Shown here: piece by piece, positions 17,921-26,824 of the stretch
How positions within the stretch are numbered: position 1 is the stretch's first letter
Layout of the letters: each line of letters begins with the position of its first letter
Origin: Flavobacteriaceae bacterium UBA1903
Lineage (GTDB): Bacteria > Bacteroidota > Bacteroidia > Flavobacteriales > Flavobacteriaceae
DNA: 64,000 bases
Direction of reading: 5' to 3'
Assembly (NCBI GenBank): GCA_002337605.1
Contig: DDGL01000004.1
Location: forward strand, 45,786-109,785
Made by a program: the position numbers and the translations under genes
The notes under the pieces: model-generated
What the model was told of the DNA's origin: nothing
Seen by the model: only the letters and a program-made list of their open reading frames with translations
Database searches by the model: none

Positions 17921-19228
17921 TTAATCGGTTTTTTGAGCGTTCAATCTTTTATTTCTTCGGTTATTAAAATAGCGCCACAGCAAAAATATCACTAGTAAAA
18001 AGTAAAGTGCATACCTGATAAAATGTGCGATCACAATACCTTCTACACCATAATCTGTCACAAAATAATACGATAAACCAAAGAATAGTGCAATAGAGAT
18101 GATTTCAGAAAAAATATAATTCCGCACCATTTTCTTCGCTAAAAACTGATGTGCTAATACCAGAGATCCTAAACGAATAAAGTCTCCCATAAGTTGCCAT
18201 TTAAAGAGAGGAGCCATTTCTGTTAATCCGGGATACAATAGCTCTATAAGTACATTCCGCAATAAATAAACAACGAGCATCCCCAGGCCAAATATGGGTA
18301 ATAACGTTTTATAAATACTAAAAACCTCCTTTTTAAATTCATTTCCGGTATGAATACTCGCAAATTTTGGCAATACGTACAGGGTAAAAATAGAACCTGA
18401 AAAAACCATATAATTTTTTGACAACACAGTGACATTGGTCCAGACTCCGGCATCTGTTTCTGAAATCCGTTCAGCGATCATAGAGCGTAAGTCAATTTCT
18501 ACAAAGGGTAACAGAATTGAAGACACAAAGCTCATAAGCGTAAAAGCCAGTAAACTCTTTGCCATGGGCGTTTTAAAGGACAACTCTTTAAACTGAATGT
18601 ATTCTTTAAGTACTTTGAAGAAAACCACAAAGATCATCCCCAACTGAATTACAGGCGCCAATGCTATGGCTACCAGTGCTCCATCCAAATTATAAAAATA
18701 CAAACACGTTAAAGTGAGTATCGTACTTATAATATAACTTACAAACTGGATCTTCGCGTACTGTTTGTACTGCGACAATCCATTTACAACACCATCAAAT
18801 ATGCGTTGCAAAGCAATAGCAGGTGTAAGCACTGCAATAAACTTTAACAAGTACGTAAATTCGGTCGTAGCAAAAAGATATTCACTTAAGTACGATGCGC
18901 CAAAAAACAACCCTAAGGCGGCAACCGTTGTCCCAAATACCGAAAAAACAAAAGCAGAAGAAAACAGCTTTTGTAGTTGTGGTTTATCTTCCTTGAATTC
19001 GGCAAGATATTTCACTACACCGTTAAAAACACCCATAGAGGTTACCGAAGTAAGTAGTTGTTCTAAACTTCGCAACTGCCCAACTTTATAGAGCCCCTCG
19101 GCACCTATAAACTCGTACATAATACGTTGCATACCAAATGCAATTGCCAGCCTAATGCTTACCACCACCGCGTTGAGCGAGGTCATTTTTAAAAGCAGGT
19201 TAGCACGTATAAATTCCGGAATTTTCAT
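17921..19228 (-). CDS. Wzx-type polysaccharide flippase (O-antigen translocase)
   Basis: A 435-residue integral membrane protein with about twelve helices and the N-terminal pattern of Wzx/MATE-like exporters (AIAFGMQRIMYEFIGAEGLYKVGQLRSL). The middle helices contain PAIALQRIFDGVVNGLSQYKQY, and the C-terminus is a basic cytoplasmic tail. Wzx proteins flip lipid-linked oligosaccharide repeats across the inner membrane. Gene order (acyltransferase, aminotransferase, flippase, PhyH oxygenase) supports this. A heptamer-periodic stretch occupies the 62-base gap upstream of its ATG. No obvious Wzy was identified, though the membrane protein at 21464 is a candidate. Confidence 0.82.
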   Translation of the reverse strand: MKIPEFIRANLLLKMTSLNAVVVSIRLAIAFGMQRIMYEFIGAEGLYKVGQLRSLEQLLTSVTSMGVFNGVVKYLAEFKEDKPQLQKLFSSAFVFSVFGTTVAALGLFFGASYLSEYLFATTEFTYLLKFIAVLTPAIALQRIFDGVVNGLSQYKQYAKIQFVSYIISTILTLTCLYFYNLDGALVAIALAPVIQLGMIFVVFFKVLKEYIQFKELSFKTPMAKSLLAFTLMSFVSSILLPFVEIDLRSMIAERISETDAGVWTNVTVLSKNYMVFSGSIFTLYVLPKFASIHTGNEFKKEVFSIYKTLLPIFGLGMLVVYLLRNVLIELLYPGLTEMAPLFKWQLMGDFIRLGSLVLAHQFLAKKMVRNYIFSEIISIALFFGLSYYFVTDYGVEGIVIAHFIRYALYFLLVIFLLWRYFNNRRNKRLNAQKTD

Positions 19229-19233
19229 TTTTA

Positions 19234-19261
19234 GTTGGTAGTAGGTAGACGTTAGTTAGCA
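19234..19261. repeat. Degenerate heptamer repeat (GTTGGTA-like)
   Basis: Four successive 7-base words, GTTGGTA, GTAGGTA, GACGTTA and GTTAGCA, lie just upstream of the flippase start codon and downstream of the aminotransferase stop. The words share G..(G/T)TA spacing with a 7-base period. They interrupt an otherwise tight operon and would sit in the flippase leader. Confidence 0.45.
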
Positions 19262-19290
19262 GCCCTTATTGTATTTGCTTTTCTTAAAAC

Positions 19291-20391
19291 TTAATATGTA
19301 TTCAAAACCTGAATTACTCGGTTCACTTGTGTTTCACTCATCACGGGACTCATAGGCAAACTGATTACTTGTTGATGAATTTTTTCAGTAACTGGAAATG
19401 GTACTCCTTCAAATTCTGGCAATGCCTTTTGTTGGTGCGGCGGAATAGGATAATGGATTAAATAGGCTACTTTATTTTTATCCAAATGCATGATGAGATC
19501 TGTGCGATCTTTTACTTGAACTACAAACAAATGAAACACGTGATTTTCGGAACCATCCCACTGTGGTACTATAATTTTAGGATTTTTAATTTCAGATAGG
19601 TATCGCCTGGCAATACTTCTACGTTGTTCATTATCGGTATCCAGTGAAGGTAGTTTTACACTTAAAAAAGCAGCTTGAATTTCATCCAGCCTCGAATTTA
19701 CCCCCAATAACTCGTTTACATATTTGCTTGCTGTGCCATAATTACGCAGCTTTTTAATGGCTGCTGCCAACTTAGCGTCATTGGTGGTCACTGCGCCACC
19801 ATCTCCTAAAGCTCCTAAATTTTTAGAGGGGTAAAAACTAAACCCTGCAGCGTCTCCCAGATTTCCAGCTCGCTTTCCTGCTTTATTTTTTGCTCCGTGT
19901 GCCTGGGCGGCATCTTCAATAACAAGTAAGGCATGTTTTTTTGCCACTTCAGAGATCACATTCATAGGAGCAAGCTGACCGTAGAGGTGTACGGGCATAA
20001 TAGCTTTTGTTTTTATTGAAATTTTAGCTTCTAAATCATTAAGATCAAAATTATATGTTTCGGCTTCTGCTTCTACCAGAACAGGAATGAGTCCCGCTTG
20101 TTTTATAGCAATTATTGTTGCGATAAACGTATTTGCTGCTACGAGCACTTCATCACCTTCTTCCAGTTTATGTAGTACTTTATAGCCTTCCAGAATAAGC
20201 CGAAGGGCATCCAGACCATTGCCAACACCCATACAATGTTTTGTTCCGCAGTAGTTTGCAAGATCCTGTTCAAAAGATGTTACAGAATTACCCAAAATAT
20301 AATATCCCGTATCCAGAAACTGCTGAAACTGCTCTTTGAAAGCACCTTCAAAACGGTCGTTAATGGCTTTTAAATCTAAAAATGGAATCAT
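19291..20391 (-). CDS. DegT/DnrJ/EryC1/StrS-family sugar aminotransferase (FdtB/QdtB-like)
   Basis: A 366-residue PLP enzyme. It begins [14 protein letters not shown], has [14 protein letters not shown] for cofactor phosphate binding, [11 protein letters not shown], and the Schiff-base lysine in [18 protein letters not shown]. The length is normal for the family. Such enzymes install an amino group on a nucleotide-linked 3- or 4-keto-6-deoxyhexose. With the FdtA-like ketoisomerase at 14302 and the acyltransferase upstream, a 3-acylamino-3,6-dideoxyhexose is the likely product. Its ATG overlaps the acyltransferase TGA by four bases, so the two are translationally coupled. Confidence 0.86.
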   Translation of the reverse strand: MIPFLDLKAINDRFEGAFKEQFQQFLDTGYYILGNSVTSFEQDLANYCGTKHCMGVGNGLDALRLILEGYKVLHKLEEGDEVLVAANTFIATIIAIKQAGLIPVLVEAEAETYNFDLNDLEAKISIKTKAIMPVHLYGQLAPMNVISEVAKKHALLVIEDAAQAHGAKNKAGKRAGNLGDAAGFSFYPSKNLGALGDGGAVTTNDAKLAAAIKKLRNYGTASKYVNELLGVNSRLDEIQAAFLSVKLPSLDTDNEQRRSIARRYLSEIKNPKIIVPQWDGSENHVFHLFVVQVKDRTDLIMHLDKNKVAYLIHYPIPPHQQKALPEFEGVPFPVTEKIHQQVISLPMSPVMSETQVNRVIQVLNTY

Positions 20392-21458
20392 ATAAATACG
20401 GAATCTAATTTAGTGTGATGGGCGGTGTTTATTTCGTAAAACTCCTGCGCTATACTTCTGGCACCGAAACATTCTTTCCAGTACTGTAATCCTTTGTTGA
20501 TGTTCTTTCCTTGATTTTCATTAGAAACCCCAAAATCGAAATACTTTTTCTCCCTATAGGTAGAAGTAATTAATTGATGAAACAGAAAGTCCAAACTGCC
20601 TAATTGCTGCTTGTCCTCATTTGCCGAAATATACTGCACATGTGCTACAGTATCTGTTATAAACATAGTAGCTCCGGCTACAATTCCTTCATCTTTCAAC
20701 ACATTAAACTGCACAATGTTCTTAGGAAATTTGGCTGCAAGCATTTCAATTTCCTCCAGGGAATGAACGGGCTTGGCATTATGACGTCTCTGCAAATTAG
20801 GAATTAAGATCTTATTCCAAAAGGGTTCAAAATCTTTTCCTGCTTCAACATACAATCCTTGTTTCTCGGCCTTCTTTACCCCTTCCATCCTATTTCCCTG
20901 AATCTTTGACGCACGTTCATTGTATATAGTAGCAGATACATCTACACGGGTTTGGGTTGCTTCGGTTAAGAATAAAAGATAGTCTATTTCGTCCGCAGGC
21001 TGTAAATGGTATATTTTAGGAAGTACCTTCAATTGTAACCGCGTTACCTCTTGTACTTCCAGAAACTTTAGAATTGCTTTAAATGCCAGCGTAGCATCTT
21101 CGATCTTAGTCTTTGTAGAAAGTACTAATCCGCCGTAAGACAACCCCTTGTGGGAATAAACAGTATCCCCTTCTCTATTTGCTGGTAAAATACCAACAAG
21201 CTTTGTATCCTTAAAAACCAGGAGCGAGGCATCTTCAAAACGATCGCTGTGGTACTCCATAAAATTTCTATGAAATAAGAATGTGGCATTTTTTGCACGC
21301 TCTACAAATTGGTTCCACACATTCTTATGTGCAGAATTGTATATTTCAACATTAAAAGTAGGTATTGACTTGCTCAAAGAAAACAGTTGTTGGTTACCGA
21401 TTGTAAAACTAAAATTATTTTTACTTTTATCGTGACTTCTATAACGCTTAAATAGCAT
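20388..21458 (-). CDS. FemAB/GNAT-like acyltransferase
   Basis: A protein of up to 356 residues with the FemAB-type duplicated GNAT fold. Landmarks are [42 protein letters not shown], a second half with [12 protein letters not shown], and the C-terminal [20 protein letters not shown]. Relatives in glycan loci beside DegT aminotransferases are predicted N-acyltransferases for amino sugars. The ATG used leaves about 35 residues before the conserved region; a TTG further in (before [13 protein letters not shown]) is an alternative start. Its ATG lies five bases from the proposed TTG start of the divergent membrane protein gene, which is very tight. Confidence 0.75.
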   Translation of the reverse strand: MLFKRYRSHDKSKNNFSFTIGNQQLFSLSKSIPTFNVEIYNSAHKNVWNQFVERAKNATFLFHRNFMEYHSDRFEDASLLVFKDTKLVGILPANREGDTVYSHKGLSYGGLVLSTKTKIEDATLAFKAILKFLEVQEVTRLQLKVLPKIYHLQPADEIDYLLFLTEATQTRVDVSATIYNERASKIQGNRMEGVKKAEKQGLYVEAGKDFEPFWNKILIPNLQRRHNAKPVHSLEEIEMLAAKFPKNIVQFNVLKDEGIVAGATMFITDTVAHVQYISANEDKQQLGSLDFLFHQLITSTYREKKYFDFGVSNENQGKNINKGLQYWKECFGARSIAQEFYEINTAHHTKLDSVFI

Positions 21459-21463
21459 CTAAA

Positions 21464-22759
21464 TTGAGTAAACTTTCAACCTTACTTCCTAAAAATACGC
21501 TGGAAAACAGGTTACTGTTCTTAGTTTTTGGTGTTTTTTTCTTGTTTTTTATCGTTCAGCCCCCCCTCTATTCTCCAGATACGTTTAGTTATTTACGGGC
21601 CGATATTACACGTTTCCCTGGCTACATTATTTACCTAAGAGGACTTCGGGCCATAGTTGGCAGTAGTTTCGATGTTGTTGCTGTTGCAGGGCATTTGCTA
21701 ATGGGTTTTCTGGCAGTTGTGGTTATTCTCAAAAATGTAAGCCAGCTTTTTCGATTATCGTGGCTGGCAAAAGGCTTGCTTCTTGGAGTTTTATTGTTCC
21801 CATATTTTAAGCCTATAGAAGTTGCTTTAAATTTAACTTCAGAAGGACTTGCATATCCACTATACCTGTTTTTAATCTCTTGTACCATAGATTTTCTTTT
21901 TAGAGATCAGTCAAAAAAAATTGTTCACATCGCTATACTCTACTTAGCATTGGTGCTTACGCGCGGGCAGTTTATAATAATTGGTCCTATTATTGGTTTT
22001 CTATATGCATTAAAACTGAAGAAAAGAATCTTTAAGCCAAAAGCACTTTTTTTAGTGCTTACTCTTTTTCTATTACCTATACTTTCCTCTTTTGCAGATA
22101 AAACCTACCGCTATATTTTTTATGGCTATTTTAAAACGACCCCTTACAGCTATGTGAATGTAGTCGCACTTCCACTCTATGTTTCTGAAGCAACCGACGG
22201 CAAAATATTTGAAATCAAGGACATCAAGGCAGTCTACGACCATTCACACCAAAAACTAGACAGCCTCAACCTTCTAAGCACTGAAGTTCAGGGAAGTTAT
22301 AAAGAAAAGTATATGCGCTTTCATTATAATTTCCCAAAGATTTGCAACCAGAACATTCATGACTTTGGGTTAACATACTACACCAGTCAAGGGTTCACGC
22401 CACCCAAAAATGCCTTTGCAATTGAAGATGCCTGCAAAACAATGACACCAAAGCTTATTCAAGCTCATTTTACTGAATTTCTTGCACTCTACTACACAAG
22501 CATCGTTCATGGGTTCAAATCGGTTTTTATTCTCTTTTTTGTGATTGCGCTGTCCATACTTAGTCTGGTACGTGTGCTAAAACGTTTTGGCCTCAACGGA
22601 GCATTTGTTTTAATGGCAACACTTTTTATTATTTCTAATGCTATGATCGTTGCCATTGCTTCCCATAGCATTATGCGCTATTTATTTTACAATTATTTTC
22701 TTGGACTTCTGATTTTAATCATACTTTTGAAAAAATTTATTTCACGCCATGAATCCTGA
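21464..22759 (+). CDS. Polytopic membrane protein of a glycan locus
   Basis: A 431-residue protein with about ten transmembrane helices and a large hydrophilic segment at about residues 225-320 (GKIFEIKDIKAV through CKTMTPKLIQAHFTEF). The initiation codon is TTG; no in-frame ATG precedes the first helix. The 3' end overlaps the next GT2 gene by 11 bases, so the two are coupled. Wzy polymerase, GT-C glycosyltransferase or a related membrane enzyme are all possible; I see no decisive motif. The divergent acyltransferase gene starts only five bases away. Confidence 0.6.
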   Translation: MSKLSTLLPKNTLENRLLFLVFGVFFLFFIVQPPLYSPDTFSYLRADITRFPGYIIYLRGLRAIVGSSFDVVAVAGHLLMGFLAVVVILKNVSQLFRLSWLAKGLLLGVLLFPYFKPIEVALNLTSEGLAYPLYLFLISCTIDFLFRDQSKKIVHIAILYLALVLTRGQFIIIGPIIGFLYALKLKKRIFKPKALFLVLTLFLLPILSSFADKTYRYIFYGYFKTTPYSYVNVVALPLYVSEATDGKIFEIKDIKAVYDHSHQKLDSLNLLSTEVQGSYKEKYMRFHYNFPKICNQNIHDFGLTYYTSQGFTPPKNAFAIEDACKTMTPKLIQAHFTEFLALYYTSIVHGFKSVFILFFVIALSILSLVRVLKRFGLNGAFVLMATLFIISNAMIVAIASHSIMRYLFYNYFLGLLILIILLKKFISRHES

Positions 22760-23894
22760 GCTTTCCGTAGTAATGCCCTGTCTAAACGAAGCTGAAACGC
22801 TAGCTATTTGTATACAAAAAGCACAAGGTTTTTTTGAGCGTGAAAACGTGCAAGGTGAAGTGGTTATCGCAGACAACGGCAGTACCGATGGCTCTATAAA
22901 GATCGCTGAAGACCTGCAAGCGCGTGTGGTGCACGTTAAAGAAAAAGGCTATGGAAATGCATTAATTGGAGGAATTACCGGAGCAAAAGGCACCTATGTG
23001 ATGATGGGAGATGCTGATGATAGTTACGATTTTAGTAATATGATGCCGTATTTGGTAAAACTCCGCGAAGGTTATGACCTGGTAATGGGGAATCGGTTTA
23101 AAGGCGGGATTGAAAAAGGTGCGATGCCTTTTTTACATAAATACCTAGGCAATCCGGTGCTTTCCTTTATTGGTCGTTTGTTTTTCAAGTCTAAAATTGG
23201 CGATTTTCACTGTGGCTTACGAGGGTTTAGCAAAGACGCGTTCCAGCGTATGGAGTTAAAAACCACAGGAATGGAATTTGCCAGTGAAATGATAGTAAAA
23301 GCAAGTTTAAAAGATATGAAAATTGCCGAAGTGCCTACCACGCTTTCGGTAGATGGCCGAACGAGACCTCCCCATTTAAACACCTGGAGAGATGGGTGGC
23401 GACACCTGAGGTTTCTGGTGCTATACAGCCCAAAATGGTTGTTTTATTATCCAGGATTTTTACTGTTTTTCTTTGGGTTGATCACTTCTGTACTTCTAAT
23501 ATACAACCCCGTACGCATAGGTAGCGTAACATTTGATGTACATACATTGCTGTTCACTTCTGTAAGTTTATTGATTGGTTTTCAGTTTATCTTATTCTAT
23601 GGACTTACCAAGGTATTTACCGTGGAAAATGGATTGCTTCCAAAGTCTAAAAAATATGACAAACAATTTCAGTTTATCAATTTAGAAAAAGGACTAATTG
23701 TAGGGGCTTTACTTATTATTGCAGGTGTGGTTTTAAGTGTTTTAGCCTATAATTACTGGCACGATCTCAATTTTGGAGATATTACAAACTCTAATACGCT
23801 TCGCCTTGTCATCCCTGCTATTACCACCATGCTATTAGGGGTACAGGTAATTTTATTCAGTCTATTCTTTAGTATTTTAGGATTAAAAAGATAA
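22749..23894 (+). CDS. GT2 polyprenyl-phosphate glycosyltransferase with C-terminal membrane helices
   Basis: A 381-residue protein. The GT-A domain has SVVMPCLNEAETLAICI, ADNGSTDGS, the metal-binding MGDADDSYDF and FHCGLRGFSKDAF, the pattern of dolichol-phosphate-glucose/mannose synthase-like enzymes. From about residue 228 there are four transmembrane helices, which would anchor it beside its lipid substrate. It is coupled to the upstream polytopic membrane protein, repeating the donor-synthase plus membrane-enzyme pairing seen at 6686-9236. Its last 12 bases overlap the 3' end of the convergent sulfatase-like gene. Confidence 0.82.
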   Translation: MNPELSVVMPCLNEAETLAICIQKAQGFFERENVQGEVVIADNGSTDGSIKIAEDLQARVVHVKEKGYGNALIGGITGAKGTYVMMGDADDSYDFSNMMPYLVKLREGYDLVMGNRFKGGIEKGAMPFLHKYLGNPVLSFIGRLFFKSKIGDFHCGLRGFSKDAFQRMELKTTGMEFASEMIVKASLKDMKIAEVPTTLSVDGRTRPPHLNTWRDGWRHLRFLVLYSPKWLFYYPGFLLFFFGLITSVLLIYNPVRIGSVTFDVHTLLFTSVSLLIGFQFILFYGLTKVFTVENGLLPKSKKYDKQFQFINLEKGLIVGALLIIAGVVLSVLAYNYWHDLNFGDITNSNTLRLVIPAITTMLLGVQVILFSLFFSILGLKR

Positions 23895-25352
23895 ATCCTT
23901 TATAGGTTTAAAAACAACAGCACCATCCTCATCAATAGTTTGGTAGATACCTTCTTTGGCGCCTTTGTTTATTATTAGATAACTGCCGTTTTCTTCTAAG
24001 TGATCTAAATAGGTCTTATCTTCTGAAAGATACGAGAACAAGACTCTAAATAAGTTTACAGAAGATTTCAACTCCGAGTCATACGCAGGAGCTTCAGCAG
24101 GCCACGCAATGGCCAGGTTAGCTCCAAAAATACTATATTGAAAATCACGGTCTATATTTTTAGTAAACTTCTCACTCGTAGTGTTCATCCCCACAAAACC
24201 ACCGTGGTCTGCCATAAAAATAACTAGCGCGTTGGGGTCTTCTTTTTTTATCAAAGTGAAAATCCGCTCCAGAGTTTTATTGGTTTCCTGGAGACGCTCC
24301 AGGTAGTTTTCGCGTTCGCTTTCTTTTCTATCCGTAACATTCTTAGCACTTGTTATGTGCCAAGGGTTTAGCATATGAAGAAAAAAGAACTTAGGGACCT
24401 CCTCTTTTTCCTGCAAGTACCTTTTAAAAGGAGCTTCAATATCATGCGTACGTTTTGCGCCATTCCGTATGTACTTCATTTCACTGTACGGCAAGCTATT
24501 TACATCAAAACCCATAGTAGGGCGGTTGGCAATAAGGTAGGGAGTTTCTGTAACGTAATAGGTTTTATACCCATTATTCTTAAAGGCATCTAAGACTACG
24601 TTTTCAGTAAAAATCATATTCCGTCCATTGTAAATCTCATCGTGGCTCAAGGACTTATTGTAGTAATGTTGCTTCATATTAAACATAGCCACATTAGATT
24701 CTACTGTGGTGGAATAGTTACTGCGGTACTGAGGATAAAATGTAACATCATGCCCTTTTAGAAACGCTTCAAACTCTGAGTTATTAAAGTTGTAATAGCC
24801 TTTGTTGAGTTCAGAAAAATTGGCATAGCCATCTGTTTGAATGAGGTATATGTTTGGTTTTTTAGTAAAGGTAACCTTAGCGATGGCATCTGGTTGTGTG
24901 CGCCAGTCTTCCGAAATTGAAGCATATTCCACGATGGTCTGCCCCAACCCAAATAGCGCCAGAACCCCTAACACAAACTGGAATACAATTATTTTCAACA
25001 CGTGCTTATACAGAAAGTACGCAACCACAACAGCAATAATAAATGCAAGCAGAATTTTGTCTTTCTCAATGCCTGTATAGTAAAAGACCTTCAGTAAATA
25101 CAGAAATGTAAAAACGTTTAAGAACGTTAGTATGTATTTTTTAAACGGTCTAAAGGGCTTCAGCTTTACAAGGGCATGCGCAATAAAAAACAACGCTATG
25201 GGCAGTACTAGAAAATAAGCGACAAAGAACCCTACGTGTTCCCAGGAGTTTATAATTGGAAAATTACGACTGTAGTAAAAAAGAATAAAGTAAATCCCTG
25301 GCGCAGTAGCAGCGAGTAGGAGTCGTTTTATAGTGTAGGATGTTTGAGGCAT
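23883..25352 (-). CDS. Membrane-anchored alkaline-phosphatase-superfamily (sulfatase-like) protein, paralogue 1
   Basis: A 489-residue protein. Residues 1-145 carry about five transmembrane helices; the rest is an extracytoplasmic domain of the alkaline phosphatase/sulfatase superfamily. Probable metal and catalytic residues, conserved in all five full paralogues, are Asp174 (LIQTDGYANF), Thr216 (RSNYSTTVESN, likely nucleophile), His332 (NPWHI) and Asp382-His383 (MADHGGFVG). The sulfatase CxPxR formylglycine motif is absent, so sulfate hydrolysis is unlikely; phosphotransfer as in LtaS or EptA is a better guess. Last gene of a tandem array with 6-26-base gaps. Role in decorating the locus glycan or LPS is inferred. 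Confidence 0.72.
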   Translation of the reverse strand: MPQTSYTIKRLLLAATAPGIYFILFYYSRNFPIINSWEHVGFFVAYFLVLPIALFFIAHALVKLKPFRPFKKYILTFLNVFTFLYLLKVFYYTGIEKDKILLAFIIAVVVAYFLYKHVLKIIVFQFVLGVLALFGLGQTIVEYASISEDWRTQPDAIAKVTFTKKPNIYLIQTDGYANFSELNKGYYNFNNSEFEAFLKGHDVTFYPQYRSNYSTTVESNVAMFNMKQHYYNKSLSHDEIYNGRNMIFTENVVLDAFKNNGYKTYYVTETPYLIANRPTMGFDVNSLPYSEMKYIRNGAKRTHDIEAPFKRYLQEKEEVPKFFFLHMLNPWHITSAKNVTDRKESERENYLERLQETNKTLERIFTLIKKEDPNALVIFMADHGGFVGMNTTSEKFTKNIDRDFQYSIFGANLAIAWPAEAPAYDSELKSSVNLFRVLFSYLSEDKTYLDHLEENGSYLIINKGAKEGIYQTIDEDGAVVFKPIKDLSF

Positions 25353-25358
25353 GTAACC

Positions 25359-26819
25359 TTATAATTTACTGAAAACAACATTTCCCTTACTATCAATAGC
25401 CTTGTAAACGCCTTCGGGAGCACCTGAAGATATCTTTAAAAAGCTTGCATCCTCCTGTAAGTTGGTAAGAAATTCTGGTTTTTCAGCTAGGTGAGCGAAT
25501 AAAACCCGAAACAAATTAACATTGGTTTTCAAGCTGTCCCGGTACATAACAGTGGTACCTTCCGGCCACGATATGGCAAGAAGACTGCTAAATATTGAAA
25601 TTGTTTTATCGGGATCTTCAGTGTATACATTTCCCTGGAACAGGGATTCAAATCCAACATATCCCCCATGGTCTGCAACCAGTACTACCAGAGCATTCTT
25701 GTCATTTTCTTGAATATGCGTAATAATATCCTGAAGGAGCAGATTTGTTTCATTTAAATTTTTCTGGTAGATCTTCCGTTTTTTTTCAGCTAAATTTTCA
25801 CCTTTTGTACCTCCATCAATATGTTTTGGATTCAGTATTTGAACGAAGAAAAACTTAGGGGTTTTCCCCGGCTGTTCCATAAATTCATAGAGGGCAGGTT
25901 TCACTTCTTTTTTCAGCTTAAAGCCTTTACTTAAGTAGGGAATTTCAGTATACGAGTAATTACAGTAATCGTACCCCAGCGCTGGTCTTGTTAACAATAA
26001 ATATGGGCTTTCAGTAATAAAATGGGTTGTATAGTTATTGTTTTTTAATACAGAAAGTACCGGGTTGGAAGAAACAATGTGCTCCCGGGCGTTATACAGT
26101 TCAAAATTTGCTGCATCCCCCTGGTAGTAATGATGTTTCATTGCAAAAAGTGAGCTATTGGAAGACAGCGTAGCATCGTAGTTACTTCTGAAATTTTCAT
26201 AGATTTCAAAATTGTGAGTCGTCAAAAACGCATTCATTTCTGAAGTATCCATTTCGTAATACCCCCGCTTTAACTGCGATGGATTTACATACCCATCTGG
26301 CTGAATTACGTAAATATTGGGTGTTTTAGTAAAAGTTGCCTCTTCGATAGCATCTGGCTGGTCCATCCAATTATGGGTCTGGCTGGCAAACTCATAGAGC
26401 TTAGGAACCAGCGCAACCAAGGCAATGACGGATAAAATTAGTTCGAGCATAATTATTTTGACTCTAAATCTTCGAAGCAAATACCCCAACACCAGAGCCA
26501 CAAGTAAAGACAATCCTATAAATTTAGCTTGTGCCCCTGCGTGCAAAGCCGTTGTAAGTAATGCCAGGAACACAAATAGATTAAATACCAGCAAGAGCAC
26601 TCCTACAAAATTTTTCTTACTGAAAATTTTATATAAAACCCAGGCAACACACCCCGGGATAACCAACGCTACTGTAGAGAATACCAGCAAATGTTCCCAG
26701 GTGCTGATAAGGGTAAGGTTTTTAGAATACAAGAAAATTAGAGGATACAGCCCGGCAATACCCCCAACCAGGAATGCAGGAATTTTTAATGCTTTTTTAT
26801 GTGATTTGGCTGGTCTCAT
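25359..26819 (-). CDS. Membrane-anchored alkaline-phosphatase-superfamily protein, paralogue 2
   Basis: A 486-residue tandem paralogue with the same layout: about five N-terminal helices, then a catalytic domain with YVIQPDGYVNPS, RSNYDATLSSNSSLFAMKHH, LNPKHI and LVADHGGYVGFES. The residue before the conserved TL is Ala here where paralogue 1 has Thr, which supports the second Thr as nucleophile. The final 45 residues (RVLFAHLAEKPEFLTNLQED, then PEGVYKAIDSKGNVVF) form a conserved C-terminal module shared by every copy. It is separated from its neighbours by 6 and 5 bases, so it is clearly co-transcribed. Sequence divergence suggests different substrates rather than a recent duplication. Confidence 0.72.
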   Translation of the reverse strand: MRPAKSHKKALKIPAFLVGGIAGLYPLIFLYSKNLTLISTWEHLLVFSTVALVIPGCVAWVLYKIFSKKNFVGVLLLVFNLFVFLALLTTALHAGAQAKFIGLSLLVALVLGYLLRRFRVKIIMLELILSVIALVALVPKLYEFASQTHNWMDQPDAIEEATFTKTPNIYVIQPDGYVNPSQLKRGYYEMDTSEMNAFLTTHNFEIYENFRSNYDATLSSNSSLFAMKHHYYQGDAANFELYNAREHIVSSNPVLSVLKNNNYTTHFITESPYLLLTRPALGYDYCNYSYTEIPYLSKGFKLKKEVKPALYEFMEQPGKTPKFFFVQILNPKHIDGGTKGENLAEKKRKIYQKNLNETNLLLQDIITHIQENDKNALVVLVADHGGYVGFESLFQGNVYTEDPDKTISIFSSLLAISWPEGTTVMYRDSLKTNVNLFRVLFAHLAEKPEFLTNLQEDASFLKISSGAPEGVYKAIDSKGNVVFSKL

Positions 26820-26824
26820 TTATG

